A stretch of 64,000 nt of DNA from Aequorivita sp. H23M31 (GTDB lineage: Bacteria; Bacteroidota; Bacteroidia; Flavobacteriales; Flavobacteriaceae): positions 558,001 to 622,000 of the forward strand of contig NZ_CP034951.1 of NCBI RefSeq assembly GCF_004022485.1. Reading direction: 5' to 3'. Each line of letters starts with the position of its first letter. Position 1 is the first letter of the stretch. The translations under genes were made by a program, and so were the position numbers. The notes under the pieces are model-generated. The model did not search any database and had not been told where the DNA came from. It worked only from the letters and a program-made list of their open reading frames with translations. Of the stretch, positions 17,402 to 26,310 are shown piece by piece.

Positions 17402-18673
17402 ATGGCAGTCGACTTATTACTTGGATTACAGTGGGGTGACGAAGGCAAAGGAAAAATTGTCGATGTTCTCACAAAAAACTACAATATTATCGCACGTTTC
17501 CAGGGAGGTCCAAATGCAGGGCATACTTTGGAATTTGATGGAATCAAACACGTGCTAAGGACTATTCCCTCTGGGATTTTCCATAAAAACTCCATGAATC
17601 TTATTGGAAACGGAGTAGTAATTGACCCCGTGGTTTTCGTTAAGGAGCTCGAAGGATTGGATAAATACAATGTAGATTATTTAAAAAATCTCTGTATTTC
17701 CCGGAAAGCCCATCTTATTCTGCCAACACATCGCTTACTGGATGCTGCTTCGGAAGCTTCTAAGGGTAAAGCCAAAATTGGATCTACTTTAAAAGGTATT
17801 GGCCCGACATATATGGACAAAACAGGTCGTAACGGTATTCGTATAGGCGACCTAGAAATGGATAATTGGCAAGAAAAATATCGTGCTCTTGCCGATAAGC
17901 ACGAAGCTCTGATTGCTTTTTACAATGTGGACGTGCAGTATGACCTAGCCGATCTTGAAGCGGAATTCTTTGCAGCTGTAGAAACTTTGAAAACGCTTCA
18001 GTTTATTGATAGCGAGGAATATATCCACCAAGCCCAACAAGAAGGGAAAACCATTCTAGCTGAAGGCGCCCAAGGATCTTTGCTCGATATAGATTTTGGA
18101 ACTTACCCTTTTGTAACTTCCTCAAATACTACCGCCGCAGGTGCTTGTACCGGTTTAGGAGTGCCCCCAAATAAGGTTAAGGATGTTTTTGGAATCTTTA
18201 AAGCTTATACCACAAGAGTTGGTAGTGGCCCCTTCCCTACCGAACTATTTGATCATGTGGGCGAAAAAATGGCCAAAATTGGAAATGAGTTTGGCGCCGT
18301 AACTGGTAGACCTCGACGTTGTGGATGGTTGGATCTTGTAGCCTTGCGTTACGCAGTGCAAGTAAACGGAGTAACGCAACTAATTATGATGAAGGCAGAC
18401 GTATTAAGTGGGTTTGATACCTTAAAGATATGTACCGCATATAATTATAGAGGCGAGACTATTCATCATTTACCTTTCAACATTGAAGCGGAAAACGTAA
18501 CTCCTATCTATACAGAAATGAAAGGTTGGATGGAAGATCTTACAAATATGGATAAAGCATCGCAGCTCCCAAAACCCTTAAACGATTATATCGATTTCCT
18601 TGAGAAAGAATTGGAGGTTCCTATCAAGATTGTTTCCGTTGGTCCAGATCGAAAGCAAACCATTCATAGATAG
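17402..18673 (+). CDS. purA: Adenylosuccinate synthetase PurA
   Basis: A 423-residue PurA. The P-loop WGDEGKGK is at residues 11-18, followed by NAGHTL, GPTYMDKTGR, EGAQGSLLDIDFGTYPFVTSS and the C-terminal PTELFD and TGRPRRCGWLD motifs. It joins IMP and aspartate using GTP, the first step from IMP to AMP. It follows the Fur-like gene by three bases, so it is surely co-transcribed. The link to spoT upstream is meaningful, because ppGpp inhibits PurA in other bacteria. Confidence 0.98.
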   Translation: MAVDLLLGLQWGDEGKGKIVDVLTKNYNIIARFQGGPNAGHTLEFDGIKHVLRTIPSGIFHKNSMNLIGNGVVIDPVVFVKELEGLDKYNVDYLKNLCISRKAHLILPTHRLLDAASEASKGKAKIGSTLKGIGPTYMDKTGRNGIRIGDLEMDNWQEKYRALADKHEALIAFYNVDVQYDLADLEAEFFAAVETLKTLQFIDSEEYIHQAQQEGKTILAEGAQGSLLDIDFGTYPFVTSSNTTAAGACTGLGVPPNKVKDVFGIFKAYTTRVGSGPFPTELFDHVGEKMAKIGNEFGAVTGRPRRCGWLDLVALRYAVQVNGVTQLIMMKADVLSGFDTLKICTAYNYRGETIHHLPFNIEAENVTPIYTEMKGWMEDLTNMDKASQLPKPLNDYIDFLEKELEVPIKIVSVGPDRKQTIHR

Positions 18674-18703
18674 TCAATTTTCTAGTGATATTTTCGTTCT
18701 TTA

Positions 18704-20485
18704 ATGACAGAAAAACCTATTTTGAAAATATCGTATTTCTTTTCATTTGTAATCTTCTTTTTTTTTGGAGCAACACTTTCGGCCCAGAAAAAAGAACAGG
18801 TTGATATTCAATCGGGTTATCTTGAAAGACGTCCTGAATTTCCCGATGCAGCTATTTATACCATGGACGAAACCGGACAAGTTTATATCGTTCACGAAGG
18901 AGTTCAAATGTGGTGCGACCAAGCATTTGTTTATATTAAAGAAAATTTTGTCAAAGCTTATGGCGACGTCCGAATAACGCAGGCGGATACCATTTCCTTA
19001 AATAGCAATTACGCGGAATATAATGGTAATACTCAATTTGCATTTGCCAGCGGCAATGTAATCTTAACAGAGCCGAAAACCACACTTCAAACTGACACGC
19101 TATATTTTGACCGAATAAAGCAGCAAGCTTACTATCGCACAGGTGGAACGGTGAGAGATACTGCTAGCGTCCTCACCAGTAAAAGCGGAAGATATTTTGC
19201 GGATAGTAAAAAGTATCAGTTTCTCGCTGATGTAAAAATTGTCAACCCAAAATACACTCTTAAAAGCAACCAATTGGATTTCTTTTCGGAAACTGGTGGA
19301 GCGTATCTTTATGGTCCTTCGACTATCACCAGCGAGACGAGTACAATATATTGTGAACGGGGATATTACGACACCCGTGGAGATACCGGATATTTTGTTA
19401 AAAATTCCAGAGTTGATTATGAAAACCGCGTCCTTTATGGCGACAGTATTTACTTTAATAGAAAGGAGAGTTTCGCTTCCGCTACGAACAACATAAGAGT
19501 AATCGACACAATGAACAATAGCGAACTCAGAGGACACTATGCCGAAGTCTTTCGCGAAAAAGATTCTGTTTTTATTACGAAAAGAGCCTTGGCCATTACC
19601 GTAAGAGAAAAAGATACCTTCTACGTTCACGCAGATACCTTAAGGATAACAGGAAAACCAGATAATCGAATTCTACGGGGATTTTATCGGGCACGGATGT
19701 TCAACCCAGGCAAGATGGAGGAAGAACCCATGAGCGGAAAATGTGATTCTATCTATGTAGATGAAAAAAGAGGAATTACAAAATTGTTGCGAAATCCGGT
19801 CCTTTGGAGTGGTGACAATCAAATGACTGGAGATACGATCCATCTTCTATCAGACACCCTGACCGATAAACTGGATACCTTGAAGGTTTTCAACAATGCC
19901 TTCCTGATCCAAAAAGACAGCACCGGTTTTAATCAGGTAAAAGGAGAACGACTAACAGGACTATTCACTAACAATGAATTGGATACGGTAAATATAAATA
20001 AGAACGCTCAAGTTCTTTATTATTTGCGAAATGATGAAGGAGAACTTACAGGAATAAATGTCACTTTGGCAAGTTCTATCCAAATGTACCTTGAAAATCA
20101 ACAAATTACAGGGGTTAAATTTTTCAAAAAGGTACCCGGCAAACTGAATCCGCCCTCCAAGTTTCCAGAAAATGCTCGTTTGCTGACTGGTTTCAATTGG
20201 AGAGGAGAAGAACGATTGTATTCTATTGCAGATCTTTTTAAAGGAAAACCGGTTCCTATTCTACCTAAGATCACAGGAATTCCGTTACCAGAAGATGAAG
20301 GACAATTTTTTGAGAATATCCCTATTGAAGAGGTTAAACTGCCCAAAGAATCAAAACTTTCTCCTAAGGATCTACAAAATAGACCTGACGACCCAAAACC
20401 GGAGACCGAAGAAAACGAGGTAATCGAGGAGGAAAAAGTTCCCGAAAAAACGGAATCTGCTCCGGCATTCGGGAAGAAACAATAA
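18704..20485 (+). CDS. OstA-like outer-membrane biogenesis protein
   Basis: A 593-residue exported protein. The signal peptide ends at LSAQ near residue 29. The body is a long beta-jellyroll repeat array of the OstA/LptA type, with recurring short motifs such as YGDVRITQADTISLNS and ADTLYFDR. The C-terminal 60 residues are Pro- and Glu-rich (PKETEENEVIEEEKVPEK type). By family it should take part in LPS transport between periplasm and outer membrane. It lies 30 bases after purA in the same direction. The order spoT-fur-purA-ostA is recalled as common in Flavobacteria. Confidence 0.85.
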   Translation: MTEKPILKISYFFSFVIFFFFGATLSAQKKEQVDIQSGYLERRPEFPDAAIYTMDETGQVYIVHEGVQMWCDQAFVYIKENFVKAYGDVRITQADTISLNSNYAEYNGNTQFAFASGNVILTEPKTTLQTDTLYFDRIKQQAYYRTGGTVRDTASVLTSKSGRYFADSKKYQFLADVKIVNPKYTLKSNQLDFFSETGGAYLYGPSTITSETSTIYCERGYYDTRGDTGYFVKNSRVDYENRVLYGDSIYFNRKESFASATNNIRVIDTMNNSELRGHYAEVFREKDSVFITKRALAITVREKDTFYVHADTLRITGKPDNRILRGFYRARMFNPGKMEEEPMSGKCDSIYVDEKRGITKLLRNPVLWSGDNQMTGDTIHLLSDTLTDKLDTLKVFNNAFLIQKDSTGFNQVKGERLTGLFTNNELDTVNINKNAQVLYYLRNDEGELTGINVTLASSIQMYLENQQITGVKFFKKVPGKLNPPSKFPENARLLTGFNWRGEERLYSIADLFKGKPVPILPKITGIPLPEDEGQFFENIPIEEVKLPKESKLSPKDLQNRPDDPKPETEENEVIEEEKVPEKTESAPAFGKKQ

Positions 20486-20556
20486 TTTTGTTCGGCATAA
20501 TCTGCAGATAGTTTCTAATTTTCGCGAATTTGCCAAATCACATTTCCAATTATATA

Positions 20557-21741
20557 ATGATAGACGATTTTTATAAATACCAGGCTCAAACGAGCCCCCA
20601 TCCTTTGGCTTTGGAAATTTCCCATGCAAAAGGGAGTTATATATATGACACTTCAGGGAGAAGCCACTTGGATTTTGTGGCTGGAGTTTCTGCCTGTACC
20701 CTAGGACATTGCCATCCCCGGGTTGTTTCCGAAATTAAAAACCAAGTTGAGAAGTACCTTCACGTAATGGTATATGGGGAATATATTCAAGAACCTGCTG
20801 TTGCACTTGCCAAATTGCTTTCAGAAAATCTTCCGGATAATCTGGATAGTACCTATTTAGTAAACAGTGGCACCGAAGCTATTGAAGGCTCGTTAAAGCT
20901 AGCCCGCCGTGCCACTGGAAGATCTCAAATTCTATATGCCCACAATGCTTATCATGGAAACACCATGGGCTCAATGAGCGTAATGGGTTTTGAAGAGCGA
21001 AAAAACGCCTTTAAACCTTTGGTTCCCGATTGTTTTCCCATCACTTTTAACAACGAAAACGATTTATCCAAAATTACTTCTGAAACTGCCGCGGTCATTT
21101 TAGAGACCATTCAGGGTGGCGCTGGCTTCGTTCAACCTGAAAATGATTATTTCAAAAAATTGAGAGAGCGCTGCAACAAAACAGGAACTCTGCTTATTTT
21201 AGATGAAATACAACCTGGCTTTGGAAGAACGGGAAAACTTTTTGCCTTTCAACATTTTGGGATTGTTCCAGACATTTTAGTTATGGGCAAAGGAATGGCC
21301 AGCGGAATGCCGATTGGTGCATTTACTGCCTCTCACAAGGTTATGGCACTACTTCAGGATCATCCTAAGTTAGGTCATATTACCACCTTCGGCGGAAATC
21401 CCGTAATTGCATCAGCCGCCTTGGCAACTCTGAGGGAATTGACTGAAACAGATTTGATAGAGCAAACCCTTAAGAAGGAAAAACTTTTCAGAAAACTTTT
21501 AAAACATCCCCTAATAAAAGAAGTTCGCGGAAGAGGCCTTATGTTGGCTCCCATTTTGGAAACCTCTGAACTCGCTACTGAGGTAATCCTGCGAGCAAAA
21601 GATGAAGGCCTTATACTTTTTTGGTTACTTTTTGAAGGACGAGCGATTCGCATAACGCCGCCTCTAACTATTTCCATTGATGAAATTAAGGAAGGATGCC
21701 AAAAACTCATAAATATACTAAATGGCATCAATTCTCAGTAA
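20557..21741 (+). CDS. Class III PLP-dependent aminotransferase
   Basis: A 394-residue fold-type I aminotransferase of class III. The PLP-binding lysine is in MGKGMASGMPIGAF; other landmarks are NSGTEAIEGSLKLAR, YHGNTMGSMSVMG and ILDEIQPGFGRTGKLFAFQ. Such enzymes use omega-amino groups (acetylornithine, 4-aminobutyrate, aspartate-type substrates); the exact substrate is not set. The ATG at 20557 is chosen over an upstream TTG because it begins the conserved DFYKYQAQTSP stretch. It follows the OstA-like gene by 71 bases. Confidence 0.88.
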   Translation: MIDDFYKYQAQTSPHPLALEISHAKGSYIYDTSGRSHLDFVAGVSACTLGHCHPRVVSEIKNQVEKYLHVMVYGEYIQEPAVALAKLLSENLPDNLDSTYLVNSGTEAIEGSLKLARRATGRSQILYAHNAYHGNTMGSMSVMGFEERKNAFKPLVPDCFPITFNNENDLSKITSETAAVILETIQGGAGFVQPENDYFKKLRERCNKTGTLLILDEIQPGFGRTGKLFAFQHFGIVPDILVMGKGMASGMPIGAFTASHKVMALLQDHPKLGHITTFGGNPVIASAALATLRELTETDLIEQTLKKEKLFRKLLKHPLIKEVRGRGLMLAPILETSELATEVILRAKDEGLILFWLLFEGRAIRITPPLTISIDEIKEGCQKLINILNGINSQ

Positions 21742-21882
21742 GGAAAACCAACAAACTGTTAATCAACAATATACACGCATATTTGTGTTAATAAGTCCGT
21801 TAACAATAAACACGGCATAACAATTGAAATATCATTAACATTATTATCTTTAAAAATAGAAGAACCCGTTAAACCGTGCAGT

Positions 21883-23283
21883 ATGGAATTAAGTTCGGAC
21901 GAGCATAACAACTTCTCCCTGGCCAGATTCGAATCGATGTTAAAGACGAACAATGTTCTTTTCTTTGATTCAGAGGAATTTGAGGACATCGTGCATTATT
22001 ATCTGGAGAACGGAAAAATAGCACTTGCCAAAAAAGCCACTAAACTTGGGCTGGAACAACATCCCTCTTCTACTAACCTCAAGCTTTTTCAAATAGAGAT
22101 GTACATCTTTGAGGATAAGCTTGAACTTGCTGAAGAACTCCTGGATGTACTTTCTCTTTTGGAGCAGAGCAATGAGGAAATTTATATCCAAAAAGCCAAC
22201 ATATATTCCCGTAGGGACAATCATAAAGAAGCTATAAAACTACTTGAAAAGGCATTGGAAATAACCGATGATCCCGTGGATGTACTTTCCCTATTGGGAA
22301 TGGAATACCTCTTTATGGAAGACTTTGAGCACGCAAAGCTCTTTTTTATGCGCTGCCTGGAAGAAGATGAAGAAGATTATTCTGCCTTATTTAATGTTGT
22401 TTACTGTTTTGAATATTTAGAGGAACATGAAGAAGCTATCGATTTTCTGAACGACTTTCTAAATAAAAATCCTTATTGCGGAGTTGCTTGGCTACAAGTA
22501 GGAAAACAATATTACGAGCTAAAGAAATATAAAAGAGCTCTTGCCGCTTATGATTTTGCCATTATTAGTGATGATAGTTTTATAGGAGCTTACCTTGAAA
22601 AAGGAAGGGTTTTGGAGAAATTGAAAAGATACACTGAAGCTATTGAAAGCTATTCAATAACTTTAGGGCTTGACGATCCCACCTCCTATGCCCTATTGCG
22701 GATTGGTAAATGCTATGAAAAATTGGGCAATGCCGAGTTGGCAATTCAATTTTACACCAAATGTGTAGAGGAAGATGGTCTTTTAGATAAGGGCTGGATT
22801 GCCATTACCGACTTTTATTATAAAAATAGACAGTTTCAAAAAGCCCTTTATTATATTGAAAAGGCAATAAGCATCGACGGTGAAAATGTGGCTTATTGGA
22901 AACGTTATGCTAAGATAAACAATCGTCTAAAACATTTTGAAGAAGCGGAAGTTGGCTACCGAAAAGCCCTAGAACTGGGAAACTATGAACTGGAATCCTG
23001 GCTAACTCGAGGAGATATACTTACCAATCTTGGAGAGTATGAAGCTGCAGTAAACAATTTTAACCAAGCTTTGGAATTTTATCCTACAAATCCAGAGATT
23101 GAATACCGCTTATCTGGACTATACTTCTCACTACGCGAATCCGCAAAAGGAGAATTCCACCTAAGGAATGCACTTAAGGCAGAGCCAGAGTTTCTCATGA
23201 TTATTGAAGAGATTTTTCCCTTGGTTTATCGTATGAAGAAGGTAAAGCAAATTATAGCCCAGCACAAAAATCCATCTCTTTAA
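21883..23283 (+). CDS. TPR-repeat protein
   Basis: A 466-residue soluble protein made of about ten tetratricopeptide repeats from residue 45 to the end, for example HKEAIKLLEKALEI, YKRALAAYDFAIIS and YEAAVNNFNQALEF. No signal peptide or membrane segment is seen. The repeats form a protein-binding superhelix, so it is probably a scaffold; the partner is unknown. It has a 140-base upstream gap and is followed 34 bases later by a DUF368 gene. TPR proteins of this type are recalled beside DUF368 genes in Flavobacteria. Confidence 0.85.
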   Translation: MELSSDEHNNFSLARFESMLKTNNVLFFDSEEFEDIVHYYLENGKIALAKKATKLGLEQHPSSTNLKLFQIEMYIFEDKLELAEELLDVLSLLEQSNEEIYIQKANIYSRRDNHKEAIKLLEKALEITDDPVDVLSLLGMEYLFMEDFEHAKLFFMRCLEEDEEDYSALFNVVYCFEYLEEHEEAIDFLNDFLNKNPYCGVAWLQVGKQYYELKKYKRALAAYDFAIISDDSFIGAYLEKGRVLEKLKRYTEAIESYSITLGLDDPTSYALLRIGKCYEKLGNAELAIQFYTKCVEEDGLLDKGWIAITDFYYKNRQFQKALYYIEKAISIDGENVAYWKRYAKINNRLKHFEEAEVGYRKALELGNYELESWLTRGDILTNLGEYEAAVNNFNQALEFYPTNPEIEYRLSGLYFSLRESAKGEFHLRNALKAEPEFLMIIEEIFPLVYRMKKVKQIIAQHKNPSL

Positions 23284-23289
23284 TTTGTT

Positions 23290-23297
23290 TACTTTTG
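23290..23297 (+). promoter_or_regulatory. -7 box (TACTTTTG) before the first DUF368 gene
   Basis: Matches TAnnTTTG, 19 bases before the ATG at 23317. It begins seven bases past the TPR gene's stop codon, so this gene may start its own transcript. Confidence 0.45.
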
Positions 23298-23316
23298 GGG
23301 TTTATCAAAAATAATT

Positions 23317-24309
23317 ATGCCTCAAAGAACTTTTCTCCAATATCTTTTAATTACTGCAAAAGGCCTTGCAATGGGCGCTGCGGATGTTGTTCCAGGAGTT
23401 TCTGGTGGGACAATAGCTTTCATTTCAGGTATTTATGAAGAACTCATAGAGACCATTCATAAGATTGATTTGGGGTTTTTCAAAATTTGGAAAAATGAGG
23501 GCTTTCTTAAAGCCTGGCGGGAATATAACCTGTCCTTTTTACTATCACTATTTGTAGGAATTTTCATTAGCATCCTATCCCTGGCAAAACTGATTACATG
23601 GCTCTTGGCTGAATATCCAATTATGGTATGGTCATTTTTCTTCGGTTTGGTAATTGCCAGCATAGTATATGTGGGAAATCAAATGACCAGTTGGAGATTT
23701 ACCGTAATTCTGGCAATGGTTATTGCTTCAGTTTTATCCTATTTGATAACCATCGCGGATCCAATAGGTTCACCCGATAGTCTTTGGTTTCTTTTTGTAG
23801 CTGGTTTTATTGCCATTATCGCCATGATTCTTCCGGGGATATCAGGTGCATTTATCCTTCTTTTATTAGGGGCTTATACCGCCGTTATCGGTATTGTTAC
23901 ACAATTGGGAGATGGAATTACCACGTTGGACAGTTCTTTATTTCTACAAGCCTTCGGCAAATTACTGATTTTTGGGATCGGCGCGATTCTCGGATTGAAA
24001 ATTTTCTCAAACACTTTGAATTGGATGTTCAAACATCATAAGAACATGACCTTAGCCGTTCTTACAGGCTTTATGATCGGTGCATTAAATAAAATTTGGC
24101 CGTGGAAGGAAATATTGCAATATCGAACGAATCACGCTGGGGAGGAAATTCCTTTTATTGAAAGAAGTGTTTTACCCCAAAATTATGAGGGTGATCCTCA
24201 AATCTTGTTGGCTATCGTCTTCGGAATAATTGGATTCCTGACTATATTTTTATTAGAGAGGCTTGCAGTGGGTAAAGACGTAACTGAGAATAAGGAGATT
24301 GAAGTTTAA
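23317..24309 (+). CDS. DUF368 membrane protein, PopT-like undecaprenyl-phosphate translocase
   Basis: A 330-residue polytopic membrane protein with eight or more helices. Both DUF368 signatures are present: KGLAMGAADVVPGVSGGTIA at residues 14-33 and the mirror-like MILPGISGAFILLLLGAY near 170. DUF368 proteins (PopT) have been reported to flip undecaprenyl phosphate back across the membrane for reuse in wall and O-antigen synthesis. The same activity is inferred here by family. A second, diverged DUF368 gene follows after 159 bases. Confidence 0.85.
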   Translation: MPQRTFLQYLLITAKGLAMGAADVVPGVSGGTIAFISGIYEELIETIHKIDLGFFKIWKNEGFLKAWREYNLSFLLSLFVGIFISILSLAKLITWLLAEYPIMVWSFFFGLVIASIVYVGNQMTSWRFTVILAMVIASVLSYLITIADPIGSPDSLWFLFVAGFIAIIAMILPGISGAFILLLLGAYTAVIGIVTQLGDGITTLDSSLFLQAFGKLLIFGIGAILGLKIFSNTLNWMFKHHKNMTLAVLTGFMIGALNKIWPWKEILQYRTNHAGEEIPFIERSVLPQNYEGDPQILLAIVFGIIGFLTIFLLERLAVGKDVTENKEIEV

Positions 24310-24468
24310 CTTGAGATAAATAATCATAAAACTATTATATTAAGTTATTTAAATTGAGAAACAAAATTTTCGATTCTCTAAAAACAAATAGATAAATTTC
24401 CAGAATTACAAATCGTAAGTAAAAATTGAAAAGAGTCATAACACCAAAAACGGAACACGGTTCTTAAA

Positions 24469-25491
24469 ATGTACGAAAATAGATCCTTTTCTGATAAAGC
24501 TTGGTTGGTCCTCAAAGGTCTGGGGATGGGCGCAGCCAATAAAGTTCCAGGTGTTTCGGGAGGAGTAGTAGCTTTTGTTGCTGGGTTTTATGAAGAATTT
24601 ATTTATTCCCTTCAAAAAGTCAATATGAAGGCTTTTAAGCTTTTGATAAACGGACGTTTTAAAAGTTTTTACAGATATATCAACGGCCAGTTTCTCCTGC
24701 TTCTTATCTTGGGAATGGTAATCAGTTACTTCAGCGTTTCCAAATTATTGGATTATTTGATACTGCATTACGAACTTTTCGTCTGGAGTACTTTCTTCGG
24801 TATGATTATAGGTTCTATTTATTTTATAGCCAAAGATTTCGGGCATTGGAACAGGGAATATTTATTATTTCTCCTTGCAGGAGTCTTGGTAGGCGTGGCA
24901 ATTAGTTTTTTAGAACCCGCCAAAGAAAACAGCAATCTTATATTCGTTTTTTTCTGTGGGATTATCAGTGTTTCCGGAATGACACTGCCTGGACTCTCAG
25001 GTTCCTTTATTCTTATTTTAGTAGGAAATTATGTGCTGTTGCTCGTCGATTCTGTGAACGCACTCTTCGATACATTTGCGAATATATTTCAAGGCGATTT
25101 TTCTTGGATCTACAGTGTGGAACGTATTGAGCTTCTTAAAGTATTAGCAGTTTTCTCCATCGGTTCCTTGGTGGGGCTAGTTTCATTTTCGCATCTTTTG
25201 GCCTATGTTCTTAAACGATTCAAAAAAGCGACCTACGCAGTTATAATCGGATTTATTTCCGGTTCTTTAGGTGTTGTATGGCCTTGGAAAGATGTTGTCT
25301 ATAAAACGGATGCCCTGGGAAATGCTATTACCGACGCCAATGGCCGGGACATTATACAGAGTTATAACAGACATTTTCCAACCGATTTTGGGACCGAAAC
25401 AATTTTGGCAATTGCCTTTATAATTTTTGGTGTTCTAATTGTGCTCAGCCTCGATTGGTACGATCATCACAAACGAACGCAACATGTCTAA
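24469..25491 (+). CDS. Second DUF368 membrane protein, PopT-like
   Basis: A 340-residue paralogue of the preceding protein with the same two signatures: KGLGMGAANKVPGVSGGVVA near residue 16 and MTLPGLSGSFILILVGNY near 180. The Asp of the first signature (GAADVVPG) is Asn-Lys here (GAANKVPG), the clearest difference. Membrane layout is the same. Its last eight bases overlap aroE. The two proteins may differ in lipid substrate, ion dependence or pH range; the sequence cannot decide. Confidence 0.85.
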   Translation: MYENRSFSDKAWLVLKGLGMGAANKVPGVSGGVVAFVAGFYEEFIYSLQKVNMKAFKLLINGRFKSFYRYINGQFLLLLILGMVISYFSVSKLLDYLILHYELFVWSTFFGMIIGSIYFIAKDFGHWNREYLLFLLAGVLVGVAISFLEPAKENSNLIFVFFCGIISVSGMTLPGLSGSFILILVGNYVLLLVDSVNALFDTFANIFQGDFSWIYSVERIELLKVLAVFSIGSLVGLVSFSHLLAYVLKRFKKATYAVIIGFISGSLGVVWPWKDVVYKTDALGNAITDANGRDIIQSYNRHFPTDFGTETILAIAFIIFGVLIVLSLDWYDHHKRTQHV

Positions 25492-26212
25492 ATTCGGATT
25501 GATTGGAAGAAATATAGATTATTCCTTTTCGAAATCATTTTTTAGCGAAAAATTTGAAAGGGAAAATTTAGCGCATTCCTATGAGAATTTCGATATACCT
25601 TCTATAGAAAATTTTCCAGACATAATTTCTGAAACTAACAATCTCCAAGGAATTAATGTTACTATTCCGTATAAACAATCTGTTATTCCATTTCTGGATA
25701 GTCTTGATGAAACGGCAGAAAAAATAGGTGCGGTCAACGTTATAAAGGTTTTAGATGATAAAAAATTAAGAGGTTATAATACAGATTATTTCGGCTTTCA
25801 AAAATCCCTTTCACACTTTCTTCCCTTAAAGAATAGAAAAGCACTCATTTTAGGAAAAGGGGGTGCCTCAAAAGCCATTGCTTATGCATTGGATAATTTG
25901 GGTTTCGACTTCCAATATGTAAGTCGCAGGGATGATGGTTGCCTAAATTATAATCAGCTGGATCGAGAAACAGTTGAAAATCACTTGTTGATTGTTAACT
26001 GCACTCCCCTTGGTACTTTTCCCAACATTATGGACTGTCCGGATATCCCTTACCAGTTTGTAACCCCCGATCATCTGCTTTTCGATTTAATTTACAATCC
26101 TACAGAAACCAAATTCTTAAAACGAGGTCGACTAAAAGGCGCTAGAACCAGCAATGGTAAGGACATGTTAATACTTCAGGCCGAAAAAGCTTGGGAAATT
26201 TGGAAATCGTAG
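25484..26212 (+). CDS. aroE: Shikimate dehydrogenase AroE
   Basis: A 242-residue AroE, at the short end of the family (E. coli about 270). The shikimate site is seen as YSFSKSFF near residue 12, NVTIPYKQS with the catalytic Lys near 65, and RGYNTDYFGF with the Asp near 100. The NADP-binding loop is ILGKGGASKAIAYAL. It reduces dehydroshikimate to shikimate in aromatic amino acid synthesis. The start ATG at 25484 overlaps the end of the DUF368 gene by eight bases; an upstream extension in the same frame lies wholly within that gene and is rejected. Confidence 0.93.
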   Translation: MSKFGLIGRNIDYSFSKSFFSEKFERENLAHSYENFDIPSIENFPDIISETNNLQGINVTIPYKQSVIPFLDSLDETAEKIGAVNVIKVLDDKKLRGYNTDYFGFQKSLSHFLPLKNRKALILGKGGASKAIAYALDNLGFDFQYVSRRDDGCLNYNQLDRETVENHLLIVNCTPLGTFPNIMDCPDIPYQFVTPDHLLFDLIYNPTETKFLKRGRLKGARTSNGKDMLILQAEKAWEIWKS

Positions 26213-26310
26213 AATTCAACAAAAAGTTTGCCGATGCTTTGTCAATTCGGTTGTTGTTAGTATCTTGACCAGCGTATTAAAATAAAATTCGAACCTCAAC
26301 ATTGAAAGAA

